From: Datisca glomerata
Taxonomy: Eukaryota; Streptophyta; Magnoliopsida; Cucurbitales; Datiscaceae
Length of the DNA stretch: 64,000 nt
Assembly: GCA_003255025.1 (NCBI GenBank)
Contig: QANY01005078.1
Coordinates: forward strand, 1 to 64,000
Reading direction: 5' to 3'
Below the pieces are notes generated by a model. That model had not been told where the DNA came from, ran no database searches, and saw only the letters and a program-made list of their open reading frames with translations. Shown in pieces: positions 1 through 11,773 of this stretch (position 1 is its first letter; every line of letters starts with the position of its first letter). The position numbers and the translations under genes were made by a program.

Positions 1-202
1 AATAAATCTCTTTAACCTTTGCATTAAAATAAAAAAGATGGATAGCATTTGATCAAATTTGGTAACCATTTTACAATGGGTGTTGTGGGGTGCTAATACC
101 TTCCCCACACACAAACGACTCCCGAACCAACTTTGAGTTTTCGTAGACCAAAAAAATTTTCATCTTAAAATTGGGTGACCAATCACACCCTAAAATGATT
201 GG
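1..202 (+). repeat. 3' end of the 5' LTR
   Basis: This stretch contains a signature common near the U5 end of plant Tat-type LTRs (GTGTTGTGGGGTGCTAATAC at about 77, followed by CTTCCCCACAC and a CGACTCCCGAACC-like run). It lies directly before a plausible primer-binding site. The family assignment is from memory of such elements and was not searched. The rest of the LTR lies outside the window. Confidence 0.5.
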
Positions 203-214
203 TGGCGACTCTAA
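203..214 (+). other. Putative primer-binding site
   Basis: TGGCGACTCT follows the inferred LTR end. It resembles the primer-binding site used by Tat/Ogre elements, which are primed by a tRNA-Arg. The match is short and made by eye. The next 60 bases are AT-rich and then GC-rich leader. Confidence 0.4.
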
Positions 215-274
215 ATTTCTTTTTCCTAAAACAAAAATAAATTTTTTTAATCGCCGCTCCGCGTCGCACGCACG

Positions 275-2227
275 TTGCGACATCTGTGTATTTATGGCAC
301 CGTGTTATTTCCAAAGATCCAAGGTTATATGGATGATAAAGTGATAAAAATGTTCCTTCAAGTTGAACACGGTGTTAAGCCTGTTATCTTTCTCGCTGAG
401 ACTATCCGTTCTTTGAATCACATCCGAGTGTCTGGAAAAGGAAAGTTCATCGACTCTTCAACTCTTTTGTGTATTTGGATTCTCAACCATCTAAGATATC
501 CGCTAGATTTCAAATGTCCTCAAGTTAAGTTCTAAAGTTCATGGATGAAGACGAGGATCCCTATTGTAGCATTTGGAATGGCCAAATGGGATCCACAGTT
601 TCCCATAAAAGGGTCTTAGCTCTCATGCCTATCCAAGTTGAAAGATGAGGATGTTATTTGGAAATCCCATTGGATGCTGTTAACACCAATGATCTACATA
701 TGTGGTGATTTTCAATGGGTTCTGCTCCCAGGAACATAAGGTTGTACTAGTTATGCTCCGCTAATGGCACTCCGTCAATTATACATGAGACAGTTTATCC
801 CCACCACGCATGCATTGAAGGATATTGAAGTTAGTTACGATTCTCAAGAAATTGAACAAAAATTGCAGCAGCTGATTGGAGCTTGGAAAATAACAAGAAG
901 GATACGAAATGAGAAGAATCACATGAACTGCACAAAGGAGTATGAAGCATGGCTTGAGAGTAGAAACAAAGTAATTATTGCCTTACCAGTTGAGGATGTA
1001 CCATCAGCCAAATCACTGGAAATTCATCAAAAGATTGCTAAAATGGAGGAGCTAGATGAGTTGTATGAGGAGCGGTAAAAGTTCTAGCCCTCTTGGTAGA
1101 AAATAGACGACTAGCAGTCGAGGCGAATTTGTCTGAGAAACACAGAATCGAAGCTGAAGAATGACTCAAAGAGTTGAGAAATAAGGTTGAGGATCGGGCA
1201 TATCTGAAGTGAAAAACTCAGAGTTGGGACCTCCATTCTATGACAGGATGATTGGAAACGCTTCAAACAACTTCTCTGACATCATAGTGATCAGTGAAAG
1301 GATTGAGTACGGGATAAAGAATGGAAGAATTTTGGAAATCGTATTAGATACATCATTAGTAAAAAAGGGGCCTCCATTGAAGCGAAAAGAAGGGGATGTA
1401 CAGATGATCAATTTCGGGTACCCATTACAAGCTGTGAATCCGGGATCGGGATTTTCAAAGTATAGTGAGGGGCCCAAATCTGTGACATCATATATGACAA
1501 ATACCTCACAAATTCTGTACAATTATCACTCTCAACAATAAGCATTTCAAAACAACCCGAGACCGGGTTTCAGACCACCGACTCACCAGCAAAACGTTGG
1601 TCAGGCTGATCAGCCTCTAAGGGGAAATATAAATAATCAACGTTTTATCCAATATGATCCAATCCCCATGTCATATACAGAACTCTTACCTCAATTGATA
1701 CAGAATAATCAATTGGTGCCAATTCCTTATGAGCTCTACAACCACCATACCCAAGGTGGTATGATCTGACTGGTCGCTGTGATTATCATGCTGGGGCGGT
1801 GGGACATTCGACTGAGAATTGCAAGACATTAAAAAGTAGAGTACAAGCACTGATCAAGGCTGGATGGTTGAATTTCAAAAAGGCTAATGGTAATCCAGAT
1901 ATCAATTCCAACCCTCTACCAAATCATGGGAATCCTACCGTAAATGCAATTGAGGAATATTTTTCATGTGGAAAGAGGGACGTGGAAGATGTGAGCACGT
2001 CAATGGAAACACTTTTCCATCTTATTTCTAGATCGGGGTACACCTACCCAACACGCTCAGAGGATGAGGGCGTTTCTAGAGAGCATTTGTATGACTTCGA
2101 TTGTTTGTTTCATAAGAATGTGACGAGGCATACAATTGAAGAATGTGCTGATTTTAAAATGGAAGTGCAAAAGTTGTTGGATGCAAAGATACTTACAATA
2201 AGTCATAAAGGAGAAAGAGAATACTAG
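275..2227 (+). pseudogene. gag (Tat-type, with DUF7745-like N-terminal part), broken
   Basis: Three or more frame segments are needed. Positions 275-535 and 764-1078 translate to the plant gag-associated domain often annotated DUF7745 (landmarks AETIRSLN, ALRQLYMRQFIPTTHAL, LIGAWKITRR). Positions 1209-1760 give a Gln/Asn/Pro-rich linker. Positions 1770-2227 contain CDYHAGAVGHSTENC, the degenerate zinc-knuckle-like motif of Tat gags, then an ALIKAGWLNF helix and an NAIEE end. The protein would have formed the virus-like particle. Stops near 535, 1075 and 1541, plus a shift near 1770, show it is non-functional. The domain order is standard for the lineage; the DUF name is from memory. Confidence 0.75.
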
Positions 2228-2860
2228 GAAGATGACTCTTTAGTCATCATGATAACTAAAGAATCATCTGAAGTTAATGTTGAAATGTCTTCCTATATCC
2301 CAAAACCTCTCACAATACATTACGAGGAAAAGTCAACTCACACCACTACGTCTTAAGCTCCGATGCCTATCACCATTCAAATACTGAGTGCGTTTGCTTA
2401 CAAAGATTCAAGAGCAGTACCATGAACGTACGGATATGAGGTTATTACAAGCGGTAACGACTAAACTCAAGAGCTAAATCCGTCTGACCTTGATCTCCCC
2501 ATAACTAATATTTCGGGAGTAGGTAGGATGACGAGGAGTGGCAGATGCTACACGCCGGAAGTTTTGAAAACGGATAAAAGCGATGAGTTTGAAAGACAAA
2601 GGAAAGAGAAGGCCAAAGAAGGCGACAATGGTCATGAATTCCAAGGAGAAATGCATGGCGGCCAAGTGATAGGCCCAGATATAATAAGAGGTACGGAGAA
2701 AGAAAGTGCAGTGTCTGAAGAGGAAGTATGCGAATTTTTGAAGCTCATAAAGCAAAGCAAGTATAGGGGGATAGAACAAATTAATCGCTTACCTGCTCGC
2801 ATATCTTTACTGTCACTCTTTCTGAATTCTGAACCACATTGCCAAGCATTATTGTAGGTT

Positions 2861-3312
2861 TTGAATCAAACATATGTCTGTCATGACATTACGGTGGAGA
2901 AGTTGAGTGGAATTATGAAAAATATTACCGCACCAAATTTTATCACTTTCATAGATGATGAAATCCCTGTCGAAGGTACCGGACACACCAGAGCTCTACA
3001 TATATCCGTAAAATGTGGAGATTATGTTGTCGTAAAAGTATTGATTGATAATGGCTCGTCTCTAAATGTAATGCCAAGATCCACACTAGCAAAGCTCTCG
3101 GTTGACGCAACACATATGCGACCGAGCATGATGATAGTAGGAGCATTCGACGGTACTCGAAGAGAAGTAGTCAGAGACATAAAGATACAAATTCGAATCG
3201 GGCCATGCCTATTCAATATTGTTTTCTAAGTGATTGACATAAATCCAGCATACAGTTTTCTTTTAGGTCGATCATGGATTCACTCTGCCGGGGCAGTACC
3301 GTCTTCATTACA
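2861..3312 (+). pseudogene. Retropepsin-like aspartic protease, broken
   Basis: The frame from about 2980 reads GHTRALHISVKCGDY, then VLIDNGSSLNVMPRSTL. DNGSS is the Tat-lineage variant of the D-T/S-G catalytic triad of retroviral-type proteases. The flap/core continues to GRSWIHSAGAVPSSLH, interrupted by a TAA at 3227. The enzyme would have processed the Gag-Pol polyprotein. Its position between gag and RT fits gypsy order. The segment 2528-2857 just upstream is an acidic/basic linker with no recognised domain. Confidence 0.8.
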
Positions 3313-3520
3313 TTAGAAGCTGAAATTTATAATGGATCATAAACTCATTTGTATATATGGGGAAGCAGATTTACTGGTATCTAAGCCGGCTACCATGCCG
3401 TATGTTGAGGCGGCAGAAGAAGCATTGAAGTGCTCATTTCGATCATTTGAGATTGCAAATAGTACATTTGTTGCTAGTGGAAAACTCACTCCAACGTCAA
3501 GCTTATCAAAAGCATCTTAG

Positions 3521-3800
3521 ATGGTGACAAAGTTGATGATAAAAGGGGGATTCAAGCTAGGCAAAGGACTCGGGGGTAAGTATCAAGGCATACATAAGTT
3601 AATCGAGTGAGACAAGAATGAACAAAGGTTTGGGCTTGGACATAGACCGACCAAGGCTGATAGAAGGAGAGTGGAAGCTCAAAAGAAAGAAAAGAGGATT
3701 GCTAGGCTCGAAAATAGGAAATTCGATATGGAAATGGCGATCATACCCCATATTTCTAAATCCTTTAGAAGTGGGGGAATTTCATTCGAAGAATCGGTTA
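3521..3800 (+). pseudogene. G-patch-like segment of pol, broken
   Basis: Translation near 3521 gives MIKGGFKLGKGLGGKYQGI, a glycine-rich G-patch-like motif commonly found between protease and RT in Tat elements. It is followed after a stop and shift by FGLGHRPTKADRRR and a Lys/Arg/Glu-rich coiled stretch. G-patch domains usually bind RNA or helicases; a role in the retroelement is not established here. Positions 3800-4350 are an acidic linker and AT-rich sequence with no domain that I recognise. Confidence 0.5.
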
Positions 3801-4350
3801 TAGTAGAGTAGTACAACCTTGAAGATGATATCGCCGAGCTTTCAATATCCGCAATCTTGGAAAAATCATCAAGTTCAAGTATAGAGGACTTGGTTTTTTA
3901 ATATGATTCAGATCATGAACTTAACAATTGGGATGTCACCAAGCTACTAGTGCTTCTCGAGAATTTTCAAGAGTAATGTGTTCATGCCAAAATTCTAATG
4001 ATTCTACCCAATGCCTTAGGAATTTCATTGTTATGGGCCTCTGTTCTCGTCTATCTCTTGTCATCTCTTTGAATGAAAATCTAAAAACTTGTTTTGTCTC
4101 CTTTTGCTCATGATAAATATAATTCCAGTTCTTTTTATTCTTCTTTTTATGTCTACTTTTTCCATTTCTGAAATGTTGTTCATACTTATGCATTGTTTAT
4201 TTTTTTTTACCTTCTTTTCATCCAATAATCCGATTCAGGTTCGAGAACGGTGATTTTGAAAATAAGAGCATAAGCAATAACTTTGAAAATCCTATTCTTA
4301 GCATAGAGTCAGATGAAAGTGACGAGAATAATTTCGAACCATCTCCGAAA

Positions 4351-5450
4351 ATGTTAAGAATGGTAGAGGAGGATGAAAAAATAACTCAACCATATCAAGA
4401 GTTAACAGAGGTGATAAATTTAGGAATGGAGCGAGAGACGAAAGAGGTCCAAATCGACACTTCTATGATAAGCCAAGACCGTCGAGAATTAATTGACTTA
4501 CTTAAAGAGTATATTGACGTTTTTGCATGGTCTTACCAAGATATGCCAGGTCTAGACACTGATATCATGGCTCATCATTTGCCACCTATGCCGAGAAGTA
4601 AACCAGTGCGACAAAAGTTACAGAAAATGAAACCAGACATGCTGGTACAGATCAAAGAAAAAGTTAAAAAGCAAGTAGATGCAGGTTTTCTAGAAGTAGC
4701 AAAATACCCCGAATGAGTTGCTAACATAGTCCCAGTACTGAAGAAAAATAGGATAGTAAGGGTGTGCGTCGATTATAGAGACTTAAATCGGGCAAGCCCC
4801 AAGGATAACTTTCTATTACCCCATATCGATGTCTTAGTAGATAACACCGCAGGACATTGAACCTTCTCTTTCATGGATGATTTTTTGGGATATAACCAAA
4901 TCAAAATGGCTCCTGAAGACCGTGAAAAGATGACTTTTATAACTTTGTGAGGTACATTTTGTTATAAGGTCATGCCATTTGGTCTGAAGAATGTAGGGGC
5001 GACTTACCAGCGTGCAATGGTAACACTTTTTCATGATATGATGCATAAAGAAATTGAAGTGTACATTGATGATATGATTGCCAAATCTCGTCAAGGGGAA
5101 GATCATACGGTCACTCTGTGAAAACTATTTGGACGATTGAAAAAGTTCCAGTTAAAGCTTAACCTGACAAAGTGTACATTCGCAACGTCTTCAGGGAAAC
5201 TACTTAGTTTTGTCGTGAGTAAGGAAGGAATAAAAGTTGACCCTGACAAGGTTCGAGCTATCATTGATATGCCACCACCTCAAACTCAAAAGGAAGCTAG
5301 AGGTTTCTTGGGAAGATTAAATTACATAGCCCAGTTCATCTCACAGCTAATTGCAACTGGTGAACCTATCTTTAAACTTCTCCGTAAAAGTGATACAGAA
5401 GGATGGAATGATGATTGTCAAATTAATTTTGAGAAGATCAAGCAATAGTT
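4351..5450 (+). pseudogene. Reverse transcriptase, broken by stops
   Basis: One frame carries the gypsy RT landmarks in order: DVFAWSYQDMPGL upstream, VPVLKKNRIVRVCVDYRDLN (palm), FSFMDDFLGYNQIKMAPED, VMPFGLKNVGATYQRAM and the catalytic YIDDMIAKS near 5065. The thumb/connection reads KCTFATSSGKLLSFVVS and GFLGRLNYIAQFISQL. In-frame stops fall at about 4714, 4858, 4948 and 5119 and after 5446, so no active enzyme is made. Spacing between motifs is normal, so the breaks are point changes rather than large deletions. Confidence 0.9.
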
Positions 5451-5451
5451 G

Positions 5452-6380
5452 TAAAATCCGCCTATACTTGTTCCTCAAACTCCAGGGCGTCCACTCATTT
5501 TGTATCTTACAGTGACAGAAAAATCCATGGATTGCGTACTTGGTCAACATGACACCTGTGAAAGGAAAGAACAAGTAGTTTACTATTTAATCAAAATGTT
5601 CACAAATTATGAGGCTAATTATTTGATGTTGGAGAAAACGTGTTGTGCATTAGCCTGGGCTGCTCTCGGCTTAGACAGTACATGTTATACCACATCACTT
5701 GGTTAATTTTAAAGATGGATCGAATCAAATATATCTTTGAAAAGCCATCACTTTCCGGGTGAATCGCTAAATGGAAAATGTTGCTCACGGAATATGATAT
5801 TGTTTATGTCACGAGAAAATCAATAAAAGGAAGTGTACTTGCTGATTATCTTGCAGATCAACCAGTGCAAGATTATGAGCTTATGAAGATTGATTTTCCT
5901 GATGAGAACATATCAGTCATATTAAAAAATGAAGGAGAATCTATGGATCCAGAATTGTGGACAATGTTATTTGATGGTCCGTCTAATGATGTAGGACATA
6001 GAATTGAGGCCATCCTCATATCTCCCGAGGGAAAGTTGTTTCCATTCAAGGCAAAACTATGCTTTGATTGCACAAATAATGTGGCAGAATATGAGGCATG
6101 TTCCATGAGAATTCAAGTAGATTATGATATGAAGATAAGGAAGCTTCGAGTGTACGAAGATTCGTTATTGGTGATACGACAACTAAACGGGGAATGAGAA
6201 GCTATAGACTCCAAGTTGGTACCTTACGAAAAACATGTAACTAAGCTAAGCCAAACTTTTGAAGTGATCTCATTTGACCATATAACCAGAGAGAATAATC
6301 AAATTGCAGATGCACTGGCAACTCTAGCATTCATGTTCACCGCAGACTTTAAGGAAGAAGTGCAACCTATAAAAATTGAG
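5452..6380 (+). pseudogene. Two RNase H regions, broken
   Basis: Positions 5455-5700 give the first RNase H (PILVPQTPGRPLILYLTVTE, then QVVYYLIKMFTNYEANYLMLEKTC). After a degenerate connector (ADYLADQPVQDYEL) a second RNase H starts near 5955 with WTMLFDGPSNDVG, then NNVAEYEACSMRIQ and, after a stop at 6195, ADALATLA near 6310. The second domain is the archaeal-type RNase H acquired by the Tat lineage. It would have removed RNA from the RNA/DNA hybrid. The catalytic D (LFDG) and E (AEYEA) positions are still readable. Confidence 0.75.
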
Positions 6381-6544
6381 AAGCGAGATTTTCCTGCTCA
6401 CTGTATGAGTATTGAAGAAGAGCGAGACACAAGACGGTGGTATTACGACATCAAACAGTATATAAAGAATGGAGAATATCCATCCAAAGCTTCCGAGAAT
6501 GATAAACGTACTATTAGAAGATTGTCCATGATTTCTTTTTGAAT

Positions 6545-7651
6545 GTTGAAATACTCTACAAAAGAAACCATGATATGGTGCTTTTAAGATGTGTTGATGC
6601 AAGGGAAGCAAATCAAATCATAGAGGAAGTTCACGAAGAAATTTGTGGAGTTCATGCTAATGGACATATGATGGCCAAACAAATCTTGAGAGCAGGATAT
6701 TATTGATTAAATCTAGAATCTGACTGCATCAAGTACGCCAAGAAATGTCATAAATATCAAATTTATGCGGATAAAATTCATGTACCTGCATCCCCTTTAC
6801 ATGTAATGGCCGCGCCTTGGCCGTTCTCTACGTGGGCATAGACGTCGTTGGTCCCATCACACCCCAAGCCTTTAACGGGCATCGTTTTATTTTGGTCTCT
6901 ATAGATTATTTTACCAAATGAGTGGAAGCAAGTTCTTATTCGAGTGCAATCAGAAGTGCGGTTGTTAAGTTTATTAAAAAAGAGATAATTTGTCGATATG
7001 GTCTACCTGGAAGGATCATCACAGATAATGGGACAAATTTAAATAACAAGATGATGAAAGAGTTATGTGAGTAATTCATAATTAAGCATCATAATTCATC
7101 TTCTTATCGTCCGAAAATGAACGGAGCAGTGGAAGAAGCCGATAAGAACATAAAAATGATCATAGAGAAGATGACGGAGGTTTATAAAGATTGGCATGAG
7201 ATTCTCCCGTTTGCATGCAAGGGTACCGCACATCAGTCCGAACATCAACTGGGGCAACGCCATTCTCTTTGGTATATGGCGTGGAAGCTGTCCTTTCAAT
7301 TGAGGTGGAAATTCCCTCCCTCAGAGTCTTAATGAAGGTGAAATTAGAAGAAGCAGAGTGGGTACAGACACGATATGGGCAATTGAATTTCATCGACGAA
7401 AAAAGATTGAATGCATTATGTAGAGGGCAATTATATCAAATGATGCAGCATATGACAAAAAATTGGACTTGGTGTTAAAAAAGATACTCCCATATCAAAA
7501 TGATCACCATGGGAAGTGTACCCCAAATTATGAAGGACCTTTCATTGTCAAGAAGGCTTTTTCTAGAGGAGCTCTCATGCTAACAAACATGGATGGAGAT
7601 GATTTACCGCACACGGTTAATTCTGATGCAGTCAAGAAGTACTTCGTTTGA
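6545..7651 (+). pseudogene. Integrase with chromodomain-less C-terminal part, broken
   Basis: The zinc-binding HHCC part reads EEVHEEICGVHANGH, then CIKYAKKCHKYQ. The catalytic core shows D (IDVVGPITPQAF), D (GRIITDNGTNL) and E (PKMNGAVEEADKNI). Downstream come GATPFSLVYGVEAVLSIEVE and the C-terminal NYEGPFIVKKAFSRGALML, ending with a stop at 7649. Several frame changes and stops (about 6704, 6918, 7072, 7330, 7477) break it. It would have joined the cDNA copy to the genome. No chromodomain was seen, as expected for Tat. Confidence 0.85.
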
Positions 7652-8490
7652 CCGCTTTAAGTATGAGAAAAATGAAGTTAGGCAATAAAAATGTTAAAAA
7701 AAAACTGTCTCGAATACTGGAAAAATTCTTCCTCCATTTTTTTCTTTTTCCAAACCATCGCCTGTAAACATTGTTCATCATCAATGAAGAGCCTTTTTTA
7801 TTTCTCAGTTGACAAATAGATATACTTCATCTTCTTCTTATTTCCATTATTTCGTATTCTTCTCAGTTATAAGATATCATTAATTTCTCTTGAAATAATT
7901 CAGAAGCATAAACTTGGTTAGGTGAAAGCTAATTGAAAATAAAATTGGAACTAAGAAAGGTGATCTGAGTGCAAAGTAAAATCTAAAAAGTCATCACGAG
8001 AAAAGTCAATATGTGCATGACAAAAGCTAAAGCGCAATTGGAGGATTACCCAATTAGAAGTACATAAGAGAAGCAGAGAAATTATTCATCACTGACATGG
8101 AGCCAAATACTGAGACATAAACTAATAAATAAGGATGTATCATTTTCCTAAAAGTATGCTTGATACTTCATTGCGAGTCCATGATCCTAGGCCAAGTGAT
8201 TGTTCTAAAGAGTGTTGGATATGGCTAAAAATCACCATATAATTTTCTTATAAAGGTTCATAATCATGCATAGCATGCATGCATTCAAAATCACTACTTT
8301 ACATTTATGTTCAAGAATTACAATGCATAGACATGCACCACATTAGTTGTTCTGACAAATTCAGGTGCATGAATCACTTAATGATATTATTTAGAAATTC
8401 ACACATAACTTTCCAACATTTAAAGCATGCGTTAGTACAACTTTTGTTGTCATGAGACTTGCATAAGTCAACTTCAACATCAATTAGTAG
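7652..8490. other. Non-coding 3' region of the gypsy element
   Basis: This AT-rich sequence lies between integrase and the tandem array. No open frame or domain was seen. Long non-coding stretches here are typical of Tat-type elements. Confidence 0.5.
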
Positions 8491-9290
8491 GGTTAAATCG
8501 AACCCAAATTGAGTCGAGGTCGAAGCCCGGTGTCAGCACCTGGTCCATTTCTGTTTCAAATATCTTTGGTTAAATCGAACCCAACTTGGTCGCACTCGAA
8601 GCCCGATGTCAGCGCCTGGTCCATTTCAATTAATATGGTGAAATCGAACCCGCATTGAGTCGAGGTCGAAGCCTGTGTCTATCCAGGTCTGTTTTTCTTT
8701 CAAATATCTTCAGTTAAATTGAACCTGACTTGGTCACGGTCGAAGCCCGGTGTCAGCACCTGGTCCATTTCAATTAATATGGTTATATCGAACCCGAATT
8801 GAGTTGAGGTCGAAGCCCGGTGTCAGCGCCTGCCCCATTTCAATTAGTATGGTTAAATCGAACCCGAATTGAGTCGAGGTCTAAGCCAGGTGTCAGCACC
8901 TGATCCATTTTTGTTTCAAATATCTACGGTTAAATCGAACCCGCACTGAGTCGAGGTCGAAGCCTGTGTCTATCCAGGTCCGTTTTCCTTTTAAATATCT
9001 TCGGTTAAATCAAATCCGACTTGGTCGCAGTCGAAGTCCGGTGTCAACGCCTGGTCCATTTCAATTTATATGGTTAAATCGAACCCGAGTTGAGTCGAGG
9101 TTGAAGCCCGGTGTCAGTACCTGATCCATTTCTGTTTCAAATATCTACGGTTAAATCGAACCCGCACTGAGTCGAGGTCAAAACCTGCATCCATCCATGT
9201 CTTTTTCCTTTCAAATATCTCGGTTAAATCACCCCACATCGAGCGAGGTCAAAGCCTGTGTCTATCCAGGTCCATTTCGCTCTCATTCCA
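8491..9290 (+). repeat. Tandem repeat array in the gypsy 3' region
   Basis: The motif GGTTAAATCGAACCC restarts near 8491, 8570, 8636, 8713, 8781, 8848, 8929, 9003, 9070, 9149 and 9224, giving about 11 monomers. Two monomer types, about 79 and 67 bp, tend to alternate: one ends in TTTCAAATATCT, the other in CAATTAATATGG. This makes a roughly 145-bp higher-order unit. Each monomer also holds GAGTCGAGGTCGAAGCC and GTGTCAGCACCTGGTCCATT. Tandem repeats here are known in Tat/Ogre elements and can seed satellites. Confidence 0.85.
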
Positions 9291-9405
9291 CTTCATAGAG
9301 CCTTATTTAGTCGATGTTTCTATTCCCCAATTTCATATATTGTTTTCTTGTACCGATCAAAATACTTATTTACACCTTTGTACACCTTCTGAGATTAGAA
9401 GCGTG

Positions 9406-9420
9406 CCAAAAGGGGGCAGC
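9406..9420 (+). other. Polypurine tract before 3' LTR
   Basis: CCAAAAGGGGGCAGC sits directly before a TATAGATACCGTATTTTG sequence that looks like the start of a Tat-type LTR (TGTAGATACC-like). This fixes the left end of the 3' LTR to about 9421. Confidence 0.6.
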
Positions 9421-10300
9421 TATAGATACCGTATTTTGTCCGGTCTAATACATTAAATATACATACTTTGTATTTTAGCTCATATAATAGTCTAAGACTA
9501 TATGTATAATTTGAAAACTAGTCCAATACTAAAATAAGAAAAGTGGTCCAATGACTAAAAAGTAAAAATTGAGCAAAAAAGACTAAAAGTAAAAAAGGCA
9601 AACCCTAATTTTGCCAATAAATAGAAGGGGGTTTCTTTGGAGTGGAGCAAAGAAAGCCATTTTTTAGAGTGAGAAAGAGAGGGATTGGAGTGAGAAAGAG
9701 AGGTGACTTTAGAGAGAGGAAGAGGTTCTACACTTCTATTATTTTCATCTTCTTCCATTCTTTTTCTTAAGGTAGCTTAAATGTCTTGTACATTTGCTCA
9801 TAATATATATTGTTCATCTCTCTTCTTCATATTCATGTAGTTGATATTTTTTATATTTTTATTTCATACATAAGTTGATTGTTCATTCTTTATCATTTCT
9901 CCTACTTTAAATCTTAACCCTTTAATTTCATGCATTGATGATTTCTTTACAAGTTGGATAATGAGATGTCTTTGTCATCAACTCAATTAATGAGGATGAG
10001 GATAAAGCTTTTGAGAGGTGGAAAAATTAACTCAATGTGAATCAACCCTTTAATGGGTTGAAAGTGTACACTTGATGCAAAAATCCTCTAGGATAATTTA
10101 TCACACATAACAATGCATAAAATAGAGAGTAAAACCTCTCTACAAGATTATGCAAATATCTAAGTTTTGAAAATTATGTTCATCATTTTTGTGACAATTG
10201 TTTGAACTAATTATCATCCATGATCATCCCCTTTGCTATTTGATTAGCAATGATTAATGAGGGAAGGAATGAAAAATGGTAATTAGAAGACTAAGTAGTC
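9421..10300 (+). repeat. 3' LTR, partial; right end uncertain
   Basis: The stretch begins after the polypurine tract with an LTR-like start. It includes a TATA-like element near 9616 and a following leader-like, G/A-rich stretch with many GAGAG runs. Only the U5 end of the 5' LTR is in the window, so the two LTRs cannot be aligned. I could not find the 1-202 sequence again, so this LTR seems truncated. Confidence 0.5.
9616..9624 (+). promoter_or_regulatory. TATA-like box in gypsy 3' LTR
   Basis: AATAAATAG is followed by a purine-rich run, the usual layout of an LTR core promoter. This is a position-based call; no transcript evidence is available. Confidence 0.35.
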
Positions 10301-10380
10301 AAAAAATAAAAAATAGACATATTTATGTAAAAATAAACTATTGTATTTCATCATTTTTCTTTCAATTTTTTTTATCATTT

Positions 10381-10394
10381 ATTTATTTATTTAA

Positions 10395-10442
<48 letters not shown>

Positions 10443-10446
10443 ATCA
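10381..10446. repeat. TTTA and TAA/TTA microsatellite
   Basis: A short TTTA run is followed by about eight TAA units and then about eight TTA units. The two halves are inverted copies and could fold into an AT hairpin. Confidence 0.9.
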
Positions 10447-10474
10447 TAATATATTATATCATAAAAAAGTAATT

Positions 10475-10532
10475 GCAACAGAGGAAGCTTTCCTCTGTTG
10501 CAGCTGGAAAAGCCACGGTACTACCGTGGCTT
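10475..10532. repeat. Two adjacent perfect hairpins
   Basis: Positions 10475-10501 have a 12-bp perfect stem (GCAACAGAGGAA with its complement TTCCTCTGTTGC) around loop GCT. Eight bases later, 10510-10532 have a 10-bp stem (AAGCCACGGT / ACCGTGGCTT) around loop ACT. Both are GC-richer than the surrounding DNA. The function is unknown. Confidence 0.8.
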
Positions 10533-11059
10533 GTCCTTAATTTTTTTTTTGTTTAAATTTCTTTTTCTTTCATTTATTACATAGTGTTGGTTTTTACTTT
10601 ATGCTTGCATGTATTATTTTTTTATGCATGTTTGACATCTTATAACTTTATCTCTATTCTTTTACTTCCATTTTGTTGTAATTATTAACATTTATTTTCT
10701 TTACTTATTTATTTAGTATTTTTATATCGTCATGCTTATAATGTGATTCTTGCATTATTCCGTTATTATTAGAGTTAATGTTCATGTATGTGTGGTTTGT
10801 GTTACAATTAGAGCCTGATCAATGAAGCCGAGGAGAAAGGCCCGAAACAAAAAATGAAAATGAAAAAGCCTCTCGTTGAAACACAAACCAGAAAAGGCTT
10901 TGAAGCTTTTTTTGGGGAGCTTGATCGAAGTCGCAGTGGAACATGAGTCGTCGCAGAAGACGAGTCGCCCTAGAAGATCACATCTTTGCACTACATAAAC
11001 AAATATGTAAGAAAAGAAGGGATTAGGGCTTGAGTTTAGGGTTAATATAAATGACATTT

Positions 11060-11335
11060 CTCTAAATATATGAAAAATGTCGGGGTAATATGGGGGTTAA
11101 AATTATAATAGTCATTGTTTCTATAATATAACGAACTTTTTTTTACCTATCATCTAAAACAAAATATTCTTTTTTTATAATTTTTTATAACAGGGATAAT
11201 AGGAAAATATTTATGACAATTTATGTAAAAACTGTCATGTTAACTCAAATTCAAACTTTCATACTCCGAGCGCCATTTTTCTATGACATGTTTAACAAAA
11301 TAGTTATAAATCTTTTACTGTCATAATAGCCCATT
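11060..11335. mobile_element. Possible CACTA-like element end
   Basis: The segment ends with TTTTTGTAGTA at about 11326-11336, which resembles the reverse complement of a CACTACAAAAA terminus. It holds repeated TATGACA and ACTGTCAT motifs like sub-terminal repeats. No matching left end was identified. Upstream, 10770-11060 includes a GC-richer stretch in which no gene was recognised. Confidence 0.3.
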
Positions 11336-11345
11336 TTTGTAGTAA

Positions 11346-11510
11346 TGATAATTTAATAACCAAACTAAAATTCATCATTATCGTAATAGTAATAATCGAC
11401 TAACCTGACTAAAATTCATCAATTTATAACCGAACCAGTCCGATTTTCATCAATTTTATAATCGAACCAAACTAAAATAATTAATTTTATAATCGAATCT
11501 CAAGTTATTC
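11346..11510. repeat. Diffuse AT-rich tandem repeat, block 1
   Basis: Degenerate units of about 30-45 bp are built on AACCAAACTAAAATTCATC plus AATTTTATAATCGAA. The same unit recurs at 17,377-18,250. The units vary a lot in length and sequence, so the array is old. Confidence 0.65.
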
Positions 11511-11773
11511 CAGATATCCCATCTCTTGGCAACCATTTTACTACGTTAACAAAAACTAAAAAAATTGACTTACATTATAAGACGTTAAAAGAAATGAGTA
11601 ATGAATAATCAACGAGTTTCCATCCTCTAACCGGTATTGTCCATGCCCCCATCTAATTTATAACGAATATCAGGCTGTATGAAGATTAAAAATAATGTGT
11701 GGGTATGTGATTGATATTACAGTGCCAATTATGCTAACAAAAACTAAAAATCTCACTATTTTACATCAATTTT

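Larger units (their letters stand above)
1..10300 (+). mobile_element. Decayed Ty3/gypsy element, Tat/Ogre-like (partial)
   Basis: Recognisable parts run in the order LTR end, primer site, gag, protease, G-patch-like stretch, reverse transcriptase, RNase H, second RNase H, integrase, long non-coding 3' region with tandem repeats, polypurine tract, LTR start. Integrase after RT/RNase H defines Ty3/gypsy. A second RNase H and a repeat-bearing region between pol and the 3' LTR are known traits of the Tat lineage. All coding parts have stops or frameshifts, so the element is dead. The 5' LTR runs off the window's left edge. The right end is uncertain: sequence past about 10,300 could not be matched to the LTR end seen at 1-202, so the 3' LTR is probably truncated or rearranged. 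Confidence 0.85.
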
